This document shows positions 1 through 9,923 of a DNA stretch of 64,000 bases, one piece after another (position 1 is the stretch's first letter; every line of letters starts with the position of its first letter). This DNA comes from Collybia mongolica (lineage: Eukaryota > Basidiomycota > Agaricomycetes > Agaricales > Clitocybaceae). Position numbers and translations under genes: made by a program. The DNA lies in assembly GCA_013420905.1 (NCBI GenBank), contig JAAXNY010000010.1, positions 2,046,001-2,110,000 of the forward strand, read 5' to 3'. The notes under the pieces are model-generated. The model searched no databases and had not been told where the DNA came from. It worked only from the letters and a program-made list of their open reading frames with translations.

Positions 1-1799
1 GGCCTACGACTTCGAGGAGCAATAGTTGAGAGTTGAATTTCCGGCTCTCTGGCTCTGGGAGACGGAGGGCCCAATTTCCTGCTTGACGCAGGTGAAGGTG
101 AGGATGACAAGATGATGATCGAGTTATCACTTTGAGCCAGGTCTTCGTGTGCACCATGGTCGGTAGGGGGGGAATCGAATTTGGGTTGCTTTACCTTCTC
201 TTTTCCTTTCCCTGCTTGTCTAATGTCTTCAGATGAACGTATAGGGCGTGGAGCTTTTTCGACTGTTGTGGTCCTCGTGTGTTGCGTTGGACTGGAATGA
301 TATTGGGTATTGTGCTGAAAAGGGGCTCGTTTGTTAATTACCACCTCCATCTTTGGTCGAGCCGATATTTCCCTGTTTACGAAGCCATTGGATTCGGCCA
401 TAGTTGGAGACCTTGACCCTGACGCCTCTGGCGGTGGATGAGCATGCGAAAGGGGAATTTTATTTTTGGAAACTTTGGGCTTTAATATGGGCTTTCCTTT
501 TGATAATTTGGTCAAGTCTAAACGTGGGATGGGCGTTAGGAGAAACTCGCGTTCTAGGAGCGACGCAGGCCTATGACTTCCGGGAGGATTTTGTATATGC
601 CGTGGGGTTTTTATTAGTGAAGAGCAATGTGAGGATGGCGGAGATGAAGGAGGCAGGGAAGAAGATTCCGGAGGAAGTTCAACGAAATAATCGTCTGATG
701 GTGTAGCAGACGATATGAGAGACGATGTTTGGGATAGAGGGGGGGTTTGCAGCTGTTGTGTATGTTTAGGGTGAATAGGCCCCGGTGATTGAGAAGACTT
801 GGTTTCCAGCCGTCGCTTGACAGCCTTAGGCTTTGGTTTAGGGCGAAAAGGAAGCAGTGGAGGTTCAACAAATTCTACTTCGCTGTCGCTCTCCTGCGCT
901 TCCTCCTTCTTTGGAATGCGATAAACAACACTTGCTTCATCAATATCATAGCTGACCAATTCATCGTCAGACCCAGAATCGACAAACACTGTTGCAGAGC
1001 GTTGAATTGGCGTTCGATTGGTTTCTAGATTGGATACTGTGGTATTGCTGCTGCTAGGAAGAACACCAGAAGTGGCGTTTCGTTCATGATGAGCCGAATC
1101 ATCAGTGTTTTCGATGTGGACCGAACCCCGTAGTCGTTCGCTTTCACAGTATTCCTCATCATGGCTCTCGGTGACTGAACTCTCCGTTTCTTCCACTTCG
1201 CTGCCACAAGTTTCCCGTCGTTGCCGTTCCGCTTCTAAAAATTGCCTCAAGTCCTCGGCATCTGCGGGATCCATCTCTCTCACTGGTGGCACGTTCCTCA
1301 CGTCCACTTCTGCGATTAGAGCTTGTCCGTCAATGCTCTGTTGAGGTGCGAAAGAGTCTAATTCGTCGACGTCATCTTCATCCTCTTCTTCATCCCCTTC
1401 TTCCGCCTCATCTCCTACATCATCTGCAAAGCAACCAATATCCCAATGCCTCGACCCACGAATAACCCCACGGTCCTTCACGACTTTCCCAGTGTTCAGG
1501 TCTATAATATCATCCTCATCCAGGGGGCGAGAGTATCGGTCTGCTAGATTCGACCAAACGTCCAGCATGCGCAGAGCGGAGGCTTCCCTGGCTTTTTGGA
1601 AGTCGATCTGGTCCAAGCTAGTTGTAGATGAGGAAGCCGATGTATGTGGTTGGAATTGGCGTGGTGCTGATGATAAACGTGGACGTTTCGTTGGTGATGC
1701 TTGGTCTGGAATCCTATAAGGCTGTGGAAAGAATGTGTGAGAGGTAGGAGGAGATGCTGAAGGAGTTATCAAAGGTGGTTTTAAAGCCAGACGTTCCAT
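1..1799 (-). CDS. Scm3-type centromere protein (CENP-A chaperone), 3'-truncated by window edge
   Basis: One uninterrupted frame runs from an ATG at 1799 to the left edge: 599 codons, no stop and no intron. Residues about 75-125 read ALRMLDVWSNLADRY, then DEDDIIDLNTGKVVKDRG and an HWDIGCF segment. This is the layout of the fungal Scm3/HJURP histone-chaperone motif, which binds the centromeric H3 variant CENP-A(Cse4)-H4 and deposits it at kinetochores. A run of Asp/Glu follows (about residues 131-148), as in histone chaperones. The rest is low-complexity, rich in Ser, Pro and charged residues, and includes a NSIIILSSSP stretch that resembles a SUMO-interacting motif (inference). The C-terminus is missing. 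The family evolves fast outside the core motif, so the call rests on that motif alone. No other family was recognised in it. Confidence 0.72.
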   Translation of the reverse strand, partial: MERLALKPPLITPSASPPTSHTFFPQPYRIPDQASPTKRPRLSSAPRQFQPHTSASSSTTSLDQIDFQKAREASALRMLDVWSNLADRYSRPLDEDDIIDLNTGKVVKDRGVIRGSRHWDIGCFADDVGDEAEEGDEEEDEDDVDELDSFAPQQSIDGQALIAEVDVRNVPPVREMDPADAEDLRQFLEAERQRRETCGSEVEETESSVTESHDEEYCESERLRGSVHIENTDDSAHHERNATSGVLPSSSNTTVSNLETNRTPIQRSATVFVDSGSDDELVSYDIDEASVVYRIPKKEEAQESDSEVEFVEPPLLPFRPKPKPKAVKRRLETKSSQSPGPIHPKHTQQLQTPPLSQTSSLISSATPSDDYFVELPPESSSLPPSSPPSSHCSSLIKTPRHIQNPPGSHRPASLLEREFLLTPIPRLDLTKLSKGKPILKPKVSKNKIPLSHAHPPPEASGSRSPTMAESNGFVNREISARPKMEVVINKRAPFQHNTQYHSSPTQHTRTTTVEKAPRPIRSSEDIRQAGKGKEKVKQPKFDSPPTDHGAHEDLAQSDNSIIILSSSPSPASSRKLGPPSPRAREPEIQLSTIAPRSRR

Positions 1800-1916
1800 T
1801 TGAGTTTCCTGCTCTGGACTTGTAAAGAGAGTGAGCCAATGTTGTGGTCTCACAACTGAACGCGCCTTTCTGAAGCCACGTGACACCGCGTTCTTGCTAC
1901 GGAAGCTGCCGCGGCC

Positions 1917-2548
1917 TTGCACATTTTGACCATAACCAAGCTTTTAGTACTCGGGCGCGAAAACACTACTGCAGGAGACCACGCAACGCCTCAGACTTTA
2001 TGGATCGCGCTTTCCGATATTCCGAGTTACGACGACGACTCGGGAGATGAACTAAAAATGCATTCGAAACTAGCTTTTCCACCGATATTCTTTATCGGTC
2101 CTGAGGACTACAGTATACTCAAAGGCTGAGACCAAGAAAGCGTGTATTGGACGAGGTCCACGTTGATTCCAGCGACATCTGATCCAACTCGTGACCCCTT
2201 CAGGTCCGAGTGAATTTCATCGAACAAGAGCCCATACGCAATTGGGATTGCCTGGTGTCTACTACGTCATCCCCTCACAATCGGCGCGGAGCTCAAAGCT
2301 ACAATATTTCTCTGGACGATATCATGTCTAGACTGTGGAACATCGACGATCTCGGAGCTTTGGCTCTTCTAAAGGTTTTTCAGATGTTTAGGGGAGTATC
2401 TGGACTTAAATGTACTCCTGTGCGTGCTTCTTCGCATGGATCAAGAGCGCTAGCTGTGGACTCTGCTTCCATTCATGTTGAATCTTATGCGAGACGATGC
2501 CAAATTCTTCGGAAACAAATGAATTTTATCAGTATACAACACACTTAG
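1917..2548 (+). other. Possible unrecognised gene divergent from Scm3 (ORF pieces)
   Basis: Two open stretches lie here on the plus strand: 1917-2129 (70 codons) and 2210-2548 (112 codons). The second contains protein-like sequence such as SLDDIMSRLWNIDDLGAL and has a possible 3' splice site (CCCTTCAG) just upstream. I could not join the pieces into one convincing spliced frame and do not recognise a family. It may be a small divergent gene sharing a promoter with the Scm3 gene, or chance ORFs. This is the only content I see between 1800 and 2588. Confidence 0.2.
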
Positions 2549-2588
2549 ATCACTATTGAGCGGGTCGGGAATGCACAAGATCATATAT

Positions 2589-4516
2589 TTAGAAAGGGCA
2601 GTTAGCATCACTGTACATGGTGGCATCGCCAGGACCATACTGGAGGGGGTTGCAGCTAGGAGAGTTTTGTAAAATCAACAAACAGCAGAAGAAATCCTAA
2701 ACTCACCCTGGAAGCTTTGTGAGTTGGCCATCAATCTGTTCGTTGACGACAGGGGGGATCCTGCAGAGATCTCCTTCACTAGCCTGGAGGACGGTCAAGT
2801 AAGGGCAAGCTTCAGTGACACCTGTTTAAAAAATAAGAAGATTAACCGCGGAGGATGGAATTATAGGACGCACCATTTCCAGTTTGATCGTTGGGGTTGT
2901 CGCAATGGTCAATGGCGTTCTGTAAAGCGTTGGTGTCCCAGCCATTCTGGAAGTCACCGTGCCAGGAGTACCCAGTGGGGTCACTAAGATTTTTCCTCAA
3001 CGGGCTTTGAACTATTGATGGTGTACGAGTCTGCTCACCCAGTGGCGTAGACGAAAGGCCACCTATCAGTTCCAGGCTTCCACCTGGATGCGAATTGAGT
3101 GACGTCCCAGGTAATCTAATTATAAGAATATCATTACATATAGTCTCCCCGGACGTTCAGGGTCGCGTTACCTCGAAAAAGAGCTTCATAAGGGGAACCG
3201 GGTGAGTCGGAGGGCATTTTCCGTTGTCAAGATCCGAGAGATAAGCTGTGTGGGAAATGTGGTCCGGAGAATCGAGGTTCTGGATTTTGTCGATGAGACG
3301 ATTGTTTGTAGTAGGAATTATTATAAAGCAGACGCACAACACCATCCCAGCACGCTTGAAGCAAAACTTGTTAGATCAGTTCTCGCAGAACAGGGGTGGA
3401 GCATACCTGGCATGTGGACGCGAGCATTCAAGCCTGGGTAACAGATAACCTTTCTTAGATTTTTTGAGTAATTATACAGACACTGAACTTGCCTGACTCG
3501 CAATCTGTGGTCGGGAAGCCGTTACCTGACGAAGCACAAATATATATTGGTTAGCGCACGTAAATTTGGCCAAACTCCATTGCTACACACCATTATATCC
3601 GGCGCTGCTGGGATAACGAAGACAGGCCCACTCGACGGCACGTTCGCGGAGCTCTCCCTGGGACCCCTCAAGGCGGGGATACCTAGAAACAGTAATCAAG
3701 TTGCAACCCCCGAAATACGATTCTCATTGACTTACTTCTTGGAGCGAGATCGTGGGTTACCGCTGAGCATTTTAAAGCCAGGAGGGAAGGCTTTCAGACC
3801 AGGGCCTCCATTGCGTTTGTCGCCATCACCACGGTTTTGGTAGTAGATCAAAAGACCTATTCCAGTGGTAAAACAGTTGATCATGAGAGCATGATACTTA
3901 GTGGAATTTATGTAATTACCTCCGTTACCGACTGGTTCGAAAAGCTTCGTCTTGGGGTCCTGGAAGTAAAGCTTTGGGAACCCTGAGATTGCTGGTGAGT
4001 ATTTTATTGTGGTTTGAATTGAAATAATGCGTTACAGTAATTGGTTAGATCCTAGAATACCGTTGATTAGTTGTATATTAGATAGCAGTTTTGCTAAAAT
4101 ACATACTTCTCTTACGAGACAGGACGTGCACCTTGAAGCGCGCAGAACTTCGAAGGTAGCGTTGGCACGAAAATCTATCCGGTGGGTTGAAAAATTTAAG
4201 CAAAATAGCAAACTAGACACCGACTGCTCGCTCCATGAATAGTCTGGGCGTTACAATGATAAATACATTAGGGGTTCGCGCGGACAAGAATAAACATACA
4301 TGAACGTGGTTCGAAGGGTTGGAAGTAGGAGAGATGATCGGGTCAACTCGCTCTGAACATACGGGGAAGATAACTATAAGCGCCTGTCGATATGAGAAAG
4401 ATCGAGTTCAGACCTTGGACCAGAGGTCCGGTGCACGCTACTCGAAACCACGCGTTTGTGTATCCAGAGAGTGTCAAAGCCACAAAAAGTGAAACAAAGG
4501 AAGAGGAGATAAGCAT
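2589..4516 (-). CDS. DUF1996 secreted protein
   Basis: Spliced gene of about 13 exons encoding roughly 360 aa. It starts at 4516 with a signal peptide (MLISSSFVSLFVALTLSGYTNA). Hallmarks of DUF1996 follow in order: WFRVACTGPLVQ, ERVDPIISP, HVHTIHGASNF, DLTNY, KLYFQDPKT, CWDGVNLDSPDH, HTAYLSDLDNGKCPPTHPV, GYSWHGDFQNGW, and a C-terminal GCNPLQYGPGDA. All blocks are present and in frame, so the gene looks intact. DUF1996 proteins are secreted fungal proteins, often fused to WSC domains; no WSC domain is seen here and the biochemical function is unknown. One intron (3434-3492) must use a GC donor (GCAAGT) to keep the conserved reading DCESGLNARVHMPACWDGV. An AT-rich CATAAAAAG about 55 nt upstream of the ATG may serve as a TATA element. 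Confidence 0.88.
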
Positions 4517-5528
4517 TGCAAAGGCAACTTGGGGGCGACCTGGGGGGAACCACAAGTGACAAATTTAGCTCTTTTTATGCGAATGGAGTATGGGAGAAGT
4601 TGGGGGTCAATTTCATTGGATATCATTTTCTTGTCTGACGAGGTTCCAAGGAACTTGATTGTCGAGAGAAGGGGATCCTCAAGGTCGACCACAAGACCAA
4701 CCTAAGGCGACCATCTTCGTTCCATCGATGCAGTTTTCAAAAGAATTGTCCTTCTGGGGAAAAGGAAGCTAGGACACCCGGGGTCCAGTAAGATATTATT
4801 TCACTCGTGATATTGCCAAGTATGGTCCCCCTGCAGCTCGGAAGAAGACTTAAACAGAAAACATGAGGAACGGTAAATATACGGTGCGTATTTAGTCCAC
4901 CTAACCATTCACGGTCGCGTGACGGGCGTTTAGAGTCACGGGATTGGTCGAAAGGCCTATTTTTTTGACTTTCTCTGAGCCGACTCGTCTTACCAGCTGT
5001 CACCATGCTCCACGAATACCTCCTCTGCTGAGACGGGTATCATACGCGTTTGTCCAAAGGATACCTTACACTCGGTTAGTAATTGAGATGACGTTAAAGG
5101 GGCACATGCCCCGAAGCATTTTCATCATTCGACGGTCTTCAAGGACCGGGGAGCCTTGGTTTGAATCCGACATCATCCCGCCCAATGTGATCATATAGAA
5201 AGAGCCACTACGCATCATCCCACGAGCTATCTAATCAAGAAATGGACGCAGAGCTCAGACCTCTCAAAGCCTCACGAGTCTAGAAATCATATGGCGACTC
5301 TTCTTATCATTAAATTTCTTTGACCAGGGCTCGACCACTGTCGTCAGCAGACGTGATAGCCATGCAGATCCCGGGTTTGCACCACACGAAAGACCCTCAG
5401 ATGTGAGTAACGCGAAGAGTCTCCAATCGCATGCAAGCTTTGGCAGTTCCTTCAATATGATTGCTCAGTATAGAACCAATTCTGGCTCAAAAGCTGTCGA
5501 TTGAAGCGTTACCTCTCCCCACACCACT
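4517..5528 (+). other. Intergenic, no gene recognised
   Basis: About 1 kb between the DUF1996 start (-) and the GH128 start (+), so it should hold two divergent promoters. ORFs are short and overlapping and none resembles a known protein. A GGTTTGAATCC near 5158 resembles a tRNA B box but has no matching A box or cloverleaf. Confidence 0.6.
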
Positions 5529-6563
5529 ATGTACATTCCCAGGACGCTCTGCTGCGCTTTTGCGCTTCTAGCTCCTTCTGTCATCGCTGTAAAGAACCCA
5601 AAGCGCGGTTTAGCATTTGCAGAGGGCGACAATCCTAATGATATCGTGAATGCGGACCAGGCTGCAAGCGTGCTCTCTTGGCAGTACGATTGGGGGACGG
5701 CACCTCCTGACTACCTTGCGAAGACCACAATCCCATATATACCCATGCAATGGGGCATCAATGGAGTTGAATCATTTGCGAGCAAGGTAAAGGCTCAAGG
5801 AGCGAAGACAATTCTAGTATGCGCCTTTCTAGCCTAGCCCTCGCTGATACTAACTGATGGTTAGGCTTTCAACGAACCCGATTTTGCCTCACAATCTAAT
5901 ATCAACGCCACCTACGCTGCGCAGCTCTGGAAACAATATATCCAACCACTGGCAGCTTCAGGTGTACGCCTTGGTGCCCCTGCTGTGACGAATGCGCCCA
6001 GTGGTCGGCCTTGGTTGGCTCAGTTCCTGGCTGCTTGCACCGGTTGTACTATCGACTTCATACCCTTTCACTGGTGCAAATGACGTCCACTCTTTCGTCA
6101 CCAGCCCCTTACATATGTATCCTATAGGTACGGTACCGGTATCGGAAACTTCTACGACTATCTTTGGCAAATGCATGGCCAGTTCCCTTCCCACCCCCTT
6201 TGGGTAACAGAATTCGCGACAACGTCTACGAACGATGCAGGTATGTCATAAATACTTAATGCCCTTAAGCAGGAATCGCCTGACCGTTCTTCCATAGAGG
6301 TTGTTGACTTCCTCAACTCCACCATTCGGTACATGGACACTTTAGATTGGATCCAGGGTTACGCCTGGTTTGCATACTTCGTAAGCTTTACCTCAGTATC
6401 ATATCTTATAAATCACTTACACTGATACAGCGAAAGGAGGGCACGTCGCACTACAGTACGTTATTTCATGTATCCGGATTGCTCTCTCTGAAAGGTATCC
6501 TTAGACCTGTTAGATGCAAACGGCAACCTCAATGACTTGGGGAAGATTTATGTCAACACCTGA
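5529..6563 (+). CDS. GH128 endo-beta-1,3-glucanase (Asl1-like, secreted)
   Basis: Six exons encode 258 aa. Exon 1 (5529-5816) gives a signal peptide (MYIPRTLCCAFALLAPSVIA) and KRGLAFAEGDNP, the usual start of the Asl1-like catalytic (Glyco_hydro_cc/GH128) domain. SWQYDWG and IPMQWG follow. Both catalytic glutamates are visible: E100 in FNEPDF (acid/base) and E194 in LWVTEFA (nucleophile). The end of the barrel reads YAWFAYFRKEGTSHYNLLD. Introns are 47-60 nt with normal GT-AG ends (for example 5817-5864 and 6074-6127). The family cleaves beta-1,3-glucan, either of the fungus's own wall during remodelling or of other fungi. Length is typical for a single-domain member. No carbohydrate-binding module or GPI signal is seen. 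Confidence 0.93.
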
Positions 6564-6871
6564 AACTACTATTTGTATATGTATCCACCTAGCATCGACT
6601 CTGCATCACTTTGTCGAACTCAACGTGAAACCTTCTTCTTTGCGTGTAAGGCAACCAGTAATTGCTCCCGCTGCGAGTTTGCGTGTCCTTTGGAATCTAT
6701 GTATTGCACTTGGGTCATCCATCGTATGACCTATGAATATAAACCCACCTTCAAATGCTTTGGCAATTGCGTCAAGGCGGTCCTGGTGGTTCTGCTGAAT
6801 GACATGCAAAAGGGTGGTAGTATCTGACAGTTACATAAAAAAAAGTAATAGATCAATTTATATGCTTTGTA

Positions 6872-7123
6872 TCACCCGCCTCCATAATCAAGTTCACCTA
6901 TTGCGGTTTCAGTCTCTTGTCTATTACGATTCTGAATATCGGCCCTGATATTTTCCACGTTTCTGAGCATTTCATTCCATCTAACTTCTTTCTCTGATGT
7001 ACGCCAGGCTCTTTCATTCTGTTCCTCAACGATCTGATGACTCTGATCATTACACAGCTCGTGTGTGTGGCGTAACAACAGGTCTAGCGCTCCCAATTGC
7101 TGAACCAAATCTGACGATTCCAT
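6872..7123 (-). CDS. Hypothetical 83-aa coiled-coil protein
   Basis: An unspliced ORF of 83 codons starts MESSDLVQQLGALDLLLRH and continues with charged, heptad-like sequence (HQIVEEQNERAW, EVRWNEMLRNVENI) before a Gly-rich end. The composition, with regular Leu/Val/Ile spacing and many Glu, Arg and Gln, looks like an alpha-helical coiled coil. That is more protein-like than the shadow ORFs around it. I recognise no family. It could be a stand-alone small protein or the last exon of a longer gene whose other exons I could not find upstream (7124-7600). Confidence 0.4.
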   Translation of the reverse strand: MESSDLVQQLGALDLLLRHTHELCNDQSHQIVEEQNERAWRTSEKEVRWNEMLRNVENIRADIQNRNRQETETAIGELDYGGG

Positions 7124-8024
7124 TGTAGAGATAGAAAGTTTAAATTTTCAGTGTTGAGCTTCCAGAGTTGCCCTTGCCAGGTAGCAGAACTTGGGTTATT
7201 CCCATTTGTGTACGTTGGAGGCTGTCACTTTGATAAAGAAAATAAGTAACATTCATAGCTCGGAAGGGGCCGATCCGCTCTTCCGAGAACCGATTGCTTG
7301 GCCGCTGGCTGCAACCACTTCGCACCGTCCCAGCTGTATATATATTTTTGCCTTCTCCATCGTCTTCATCAAGCCCTGAAAAATACATTGTCTCCCCCAA
7401 TTTTCGTCAAATAACGCAGCTTCGAAACATCTTGTTTCTACGCCAACAGACATCCATATACCTGCCAGCGTCATATGCCCTCCTGTTTCTCATCGGTCGC
7501 CGCATTCTCTCTTGGAAGAAGTCTCTTTCTATCCACCCCGACTACCCAACCCACTTCCAAGCCTTAATTATGGCTCCACCCGTCTCATCATTCATCATAT
7601 ATTCCTTGTGATTTAGCTGTTCGCTATGTCGATTAAAAAATCGTGCTCCTACGGCCTCTCCTATACATGCATACGGTCAAAATATGGACGATCACAGACA
7701 AGTCTTAAATAACCATAAAAAAGTATTTGACAGTGGCGCTAGGAGCGGGAAAGCAGGGATCTCGGCCCACTTAGTTGTGTAAAGTGGGTCCCTTTATGCG
7801 CTTCTAATCATGTGTGATACAACAATTTGCGATCGAAACGGAATGCGTCGGGCATTTTGGGTTTTTGAGCGCCAAAATTAGCTCACAAGGCAAGGCTAGG
7901 TAGACTTGGACGCTTTCTTGAAGAATTGGATCATGTCTTTCCACTCTGGAAGACCCTTTTTCACGGAGAACAAGCTATCATGTCTAGGGCACCGTAAACG
8001 GCAAACTTACCCCTTTTTCGCCCT

Positions 8025-8030
8025 TATAAA
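8025..8030 (+). promoter_or_regulatory. TATA-like box of the DUF5648 gene
   Basis: TATAAA lies 77 nt before the start codon at 8107, inside a C/T-rich context (CGCCCTTATAAACAGG). Position and sequence fit a TATA element with a short 5' leader. Assigned by inspection only. Confidence 0.5.
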
Positions 8031-8106
8031 CAGGACAATCTCGCAATAATTCCTCAGTATCAGCAAATCTCAGCTTTGCAGATCCCATTTCTTCACCATT
8101 CCAAAT

Positions 8107-9541
8107 ATGCAGTTGAAAATTTTTGTTGTCTCTGCACTACTTGGGTATGCTATTGCTTTCCCTACTGCTGCCTCGAGCGATGTTCGCAAGCGCGAAGTAC
8201 AGGTGTGTCTTCAATGCCTTGTCTCCGTATACCATGCTTATGTTGTTATAGTTGAGAGCTCCACCGCATAGAAATCCTGCTGGTCCTCCTGATATGGGGA
8301 GTCTCCTGGCCGATGTTCAGCGCGGCCCTGGGGATTCACCTGGAGGTTCTCCCGAATCCGGAGAATCTCAATCTGGCGGCTCTTCTCGCGAGTCTAAAGG
8401 TCCCTCTCGCGGCCACGGTGACGCTTCCAATGACGGGCCTTCTCGTGAACCCGGTGGCCCTCCGAACGATGGTCCATCTCGAGATTCTAGTAAGAAACCA
8501 TCTGATGGGCCTTCCAATGGACCCGATCAGAAACCGTCCGGTAGGCCTGATTATGATGGGTCTCCTCGCGGACCTGGTGGCCCTCCTTACGATGGCCCTT
8601 CTCGTGGATCTGTTGGGTCACCACACGATGGACCATCTCGTAGACCTCCAGGTGGATATCACGATGATCCTTCACGTGGACCATATCGTGAACAACCTTA
8701 CAAGCCGCAGCCTCCTAGATATCCTCCAAAGCAGGATTATCCTGGGTCCAGACCTCATCCTCCTTATCCCCACCCTCCTCGTCCCTCAACTCCCAAATAC
8801 CCTTCAATTCCAGATTATCGAAAGCCCGGGAAATGGTACCCACCTTACCCTCCTTATCCACCCAAGCCTCCTGGTCCTCCACACTACCCTCATACCTATC
8901 CCAAACCACCTGGACCACCCGGACCCCCTGGACCTTCTGGACCCCCCGGGCCTCCTGGGCCGTCCGGACCTTCTCACCAATTTCCAAAGCCGCCGGGACC
9001 CTTCAACCCCCCTGAATCGTATAAACCACATCCTGCTCATCACTATGAGCCTTATTATCCCCCACATCCCCCACAGCACAAAAAACCTCTTCAGCCTCCT
9101 CCCCCCCATGATAAAAATCCCCCACCCCCTCCCCATCATAAGTCGAGACCTCCCAAGTGCGCGGATCGCAAGAAAGCACGACCTTTCTTCAGGAAGTTGG
9201 ATAAATATGAGGGTGTAAAACGACTCATAGGATTTATTTTCCCTACTCGTCAAGTCAACACAAGCGCTTTATACAGCGCTTTCAACCGGAAGACAAATGA
9301 CTTCTTCTATACCACCGATGTGGGCGAGTTTGAAGAAGTTATCAACAAATTCAAATATAAGCCTCAGGGTATAGTCGGGTACATTTACCACGATGCATAC
9401 TGCGATGGTATTCCGCTCTTCCAGTTGTTCAACAAGCAAAAACGAGAACATTATTACACCACCTCGTGGATGGAAAAAATTCGCGCAGAGAAGAATGGAT
9501 TCGAATTTCAGGAAACTGTGGGATTTATCCTCAAAGATTAG
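8107..9541 (+). CDS. Secreted Pro/Gly-rich, collagen-like protein with C-terminal DUF5648 domain
   Basis: Two exons (8107-8202 and 8252-9541, 49-nt intron) encode 461 aa. Residues 1-18 form a signal peptide (MQLKIFVVSALLGYAIAF). DVRKRE at about residue 26 is a Kex2-type site, so the protein is probably processed in the Golgi. Residues about 35-300 are low-complexity: first imperfect DGPSRGPGGPP-type repeats, then Pro/Tyr/His-rich sequence, then a tract of Gly-Pro-Pro triplets (8906-8974). The last 110 or so residues carry a compact domain with ALYSAFNRKTNDFFYTT, GYIYHDAYCDGIPLFQLFN and EHYYTT. These match the DUF5648 repeat pattern (LYR.YN....HFYTT), seen here as two to three units. The family has no known activity; a lectin-like or wall-associated role is conjecture. 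The long plus-frame overlap ORF (8313-9218) is a composition shadow. Confidence 0.82.
8906..8974 (+). repeat. Collagen-like Gly-Pro-Pro codon repeat
   Basis: Within the DUF5648 gene this stretch encodes consecutive PPG and PSG triplets, with Gly at every third residue for about seven triplets. That is collagen-like in pattern but far shorter than a structural collagen. The codons vary (GGA, GGG; CCA, CCC, CCT), so it is not a simple slipped microsatellite. Confidence 0.8.
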
Positions 9542-9923
9542 ATTGATGTATATCTTTTTATTTTAAATTACCATTTTCTTTCTCCCTTTTGGACATTTGT
9601 TGTGATGGATTTGATGAATGATACTTTTATCAATTTATAGCTGCAAACCCTTTCCTACACTCTTTTGTAATCTGTATACACTCTTTCAATAAATGCGATC
9701 CTTACTTTTGATGACTTCTGAATTATTCGATTCTGAAGATAATGTAAACCTCAACTACTACTTTCAAACCTCCTCTTTACAATTAAATTTTTTTGCGATA
9801 GAACTTTTCTGAATTTTTATCTCCACCAACTATATTACAATTATTCTGCCTCCAATTACAAAGCTATCTAAATTACAATTTCAATTACGACTTAGTGGTA
9901 GAGACGGTTTTCACCTTTCTTTC
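9542..9923 (+). other. AT-rich intergenic region with polyadenylation-type signal
   Basis: A strongly AT-rich stretch lies between the DUF5648 stop and the next small gene. AATAAA at 9688-9693, about 150 nt after the stop codon, could act as the polyadenylation signal of the upstream gene. No gene seen. Confidence 0.4.

Larger units (their letters stand above)
6564..8106 (+). other. Intergenic, one small candidate ORF only
   Basis: This 1.5-kb gap separates the GH128 gene from the DUF5648 gene. Apart from the minus-strand 83-codon ORF listed separately at 6872-7123, the ORFs are short, overlap each other and show no family signature. The right end is the promoter region of the DUF5648 gene. 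Confidence 0.5.

Noticed and set aside
404..706. 100-codon plus-strand ORF with a hydrophobic segment
   Set aside because: It lies wholly inside the long minus-strand Scm3-type frame and has no family features; a shadow of that coding region.
5100..5180. tRNA-like B box (GGTTTGAATCC)
   Set aside because: No A box at the right distance and no arms that fold into a cloverleaf.
7140..7611. Overlapping ORFs on both strands upstream of the 83-aa ORF
   Set aside because: They conflict with each other, have low-complexity content and could not be spliced to the coiled-coil ORF.
8313..9218. 301-codon ORF in another plus frame of the Pro/Gly-rich gene
   Set aside because: It arises from biased codon composition of the repeat region; the host frame has the signal peptide, normal intron and DUF5648 domain.
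8804..9253. 149-codon minus-strand ORF, Arg/Trp/Gly-rich
   Set aside because: Antisense of Pro/Gly codons gives Arg/Gly/Trp-rich nonsense; no start context or family features.
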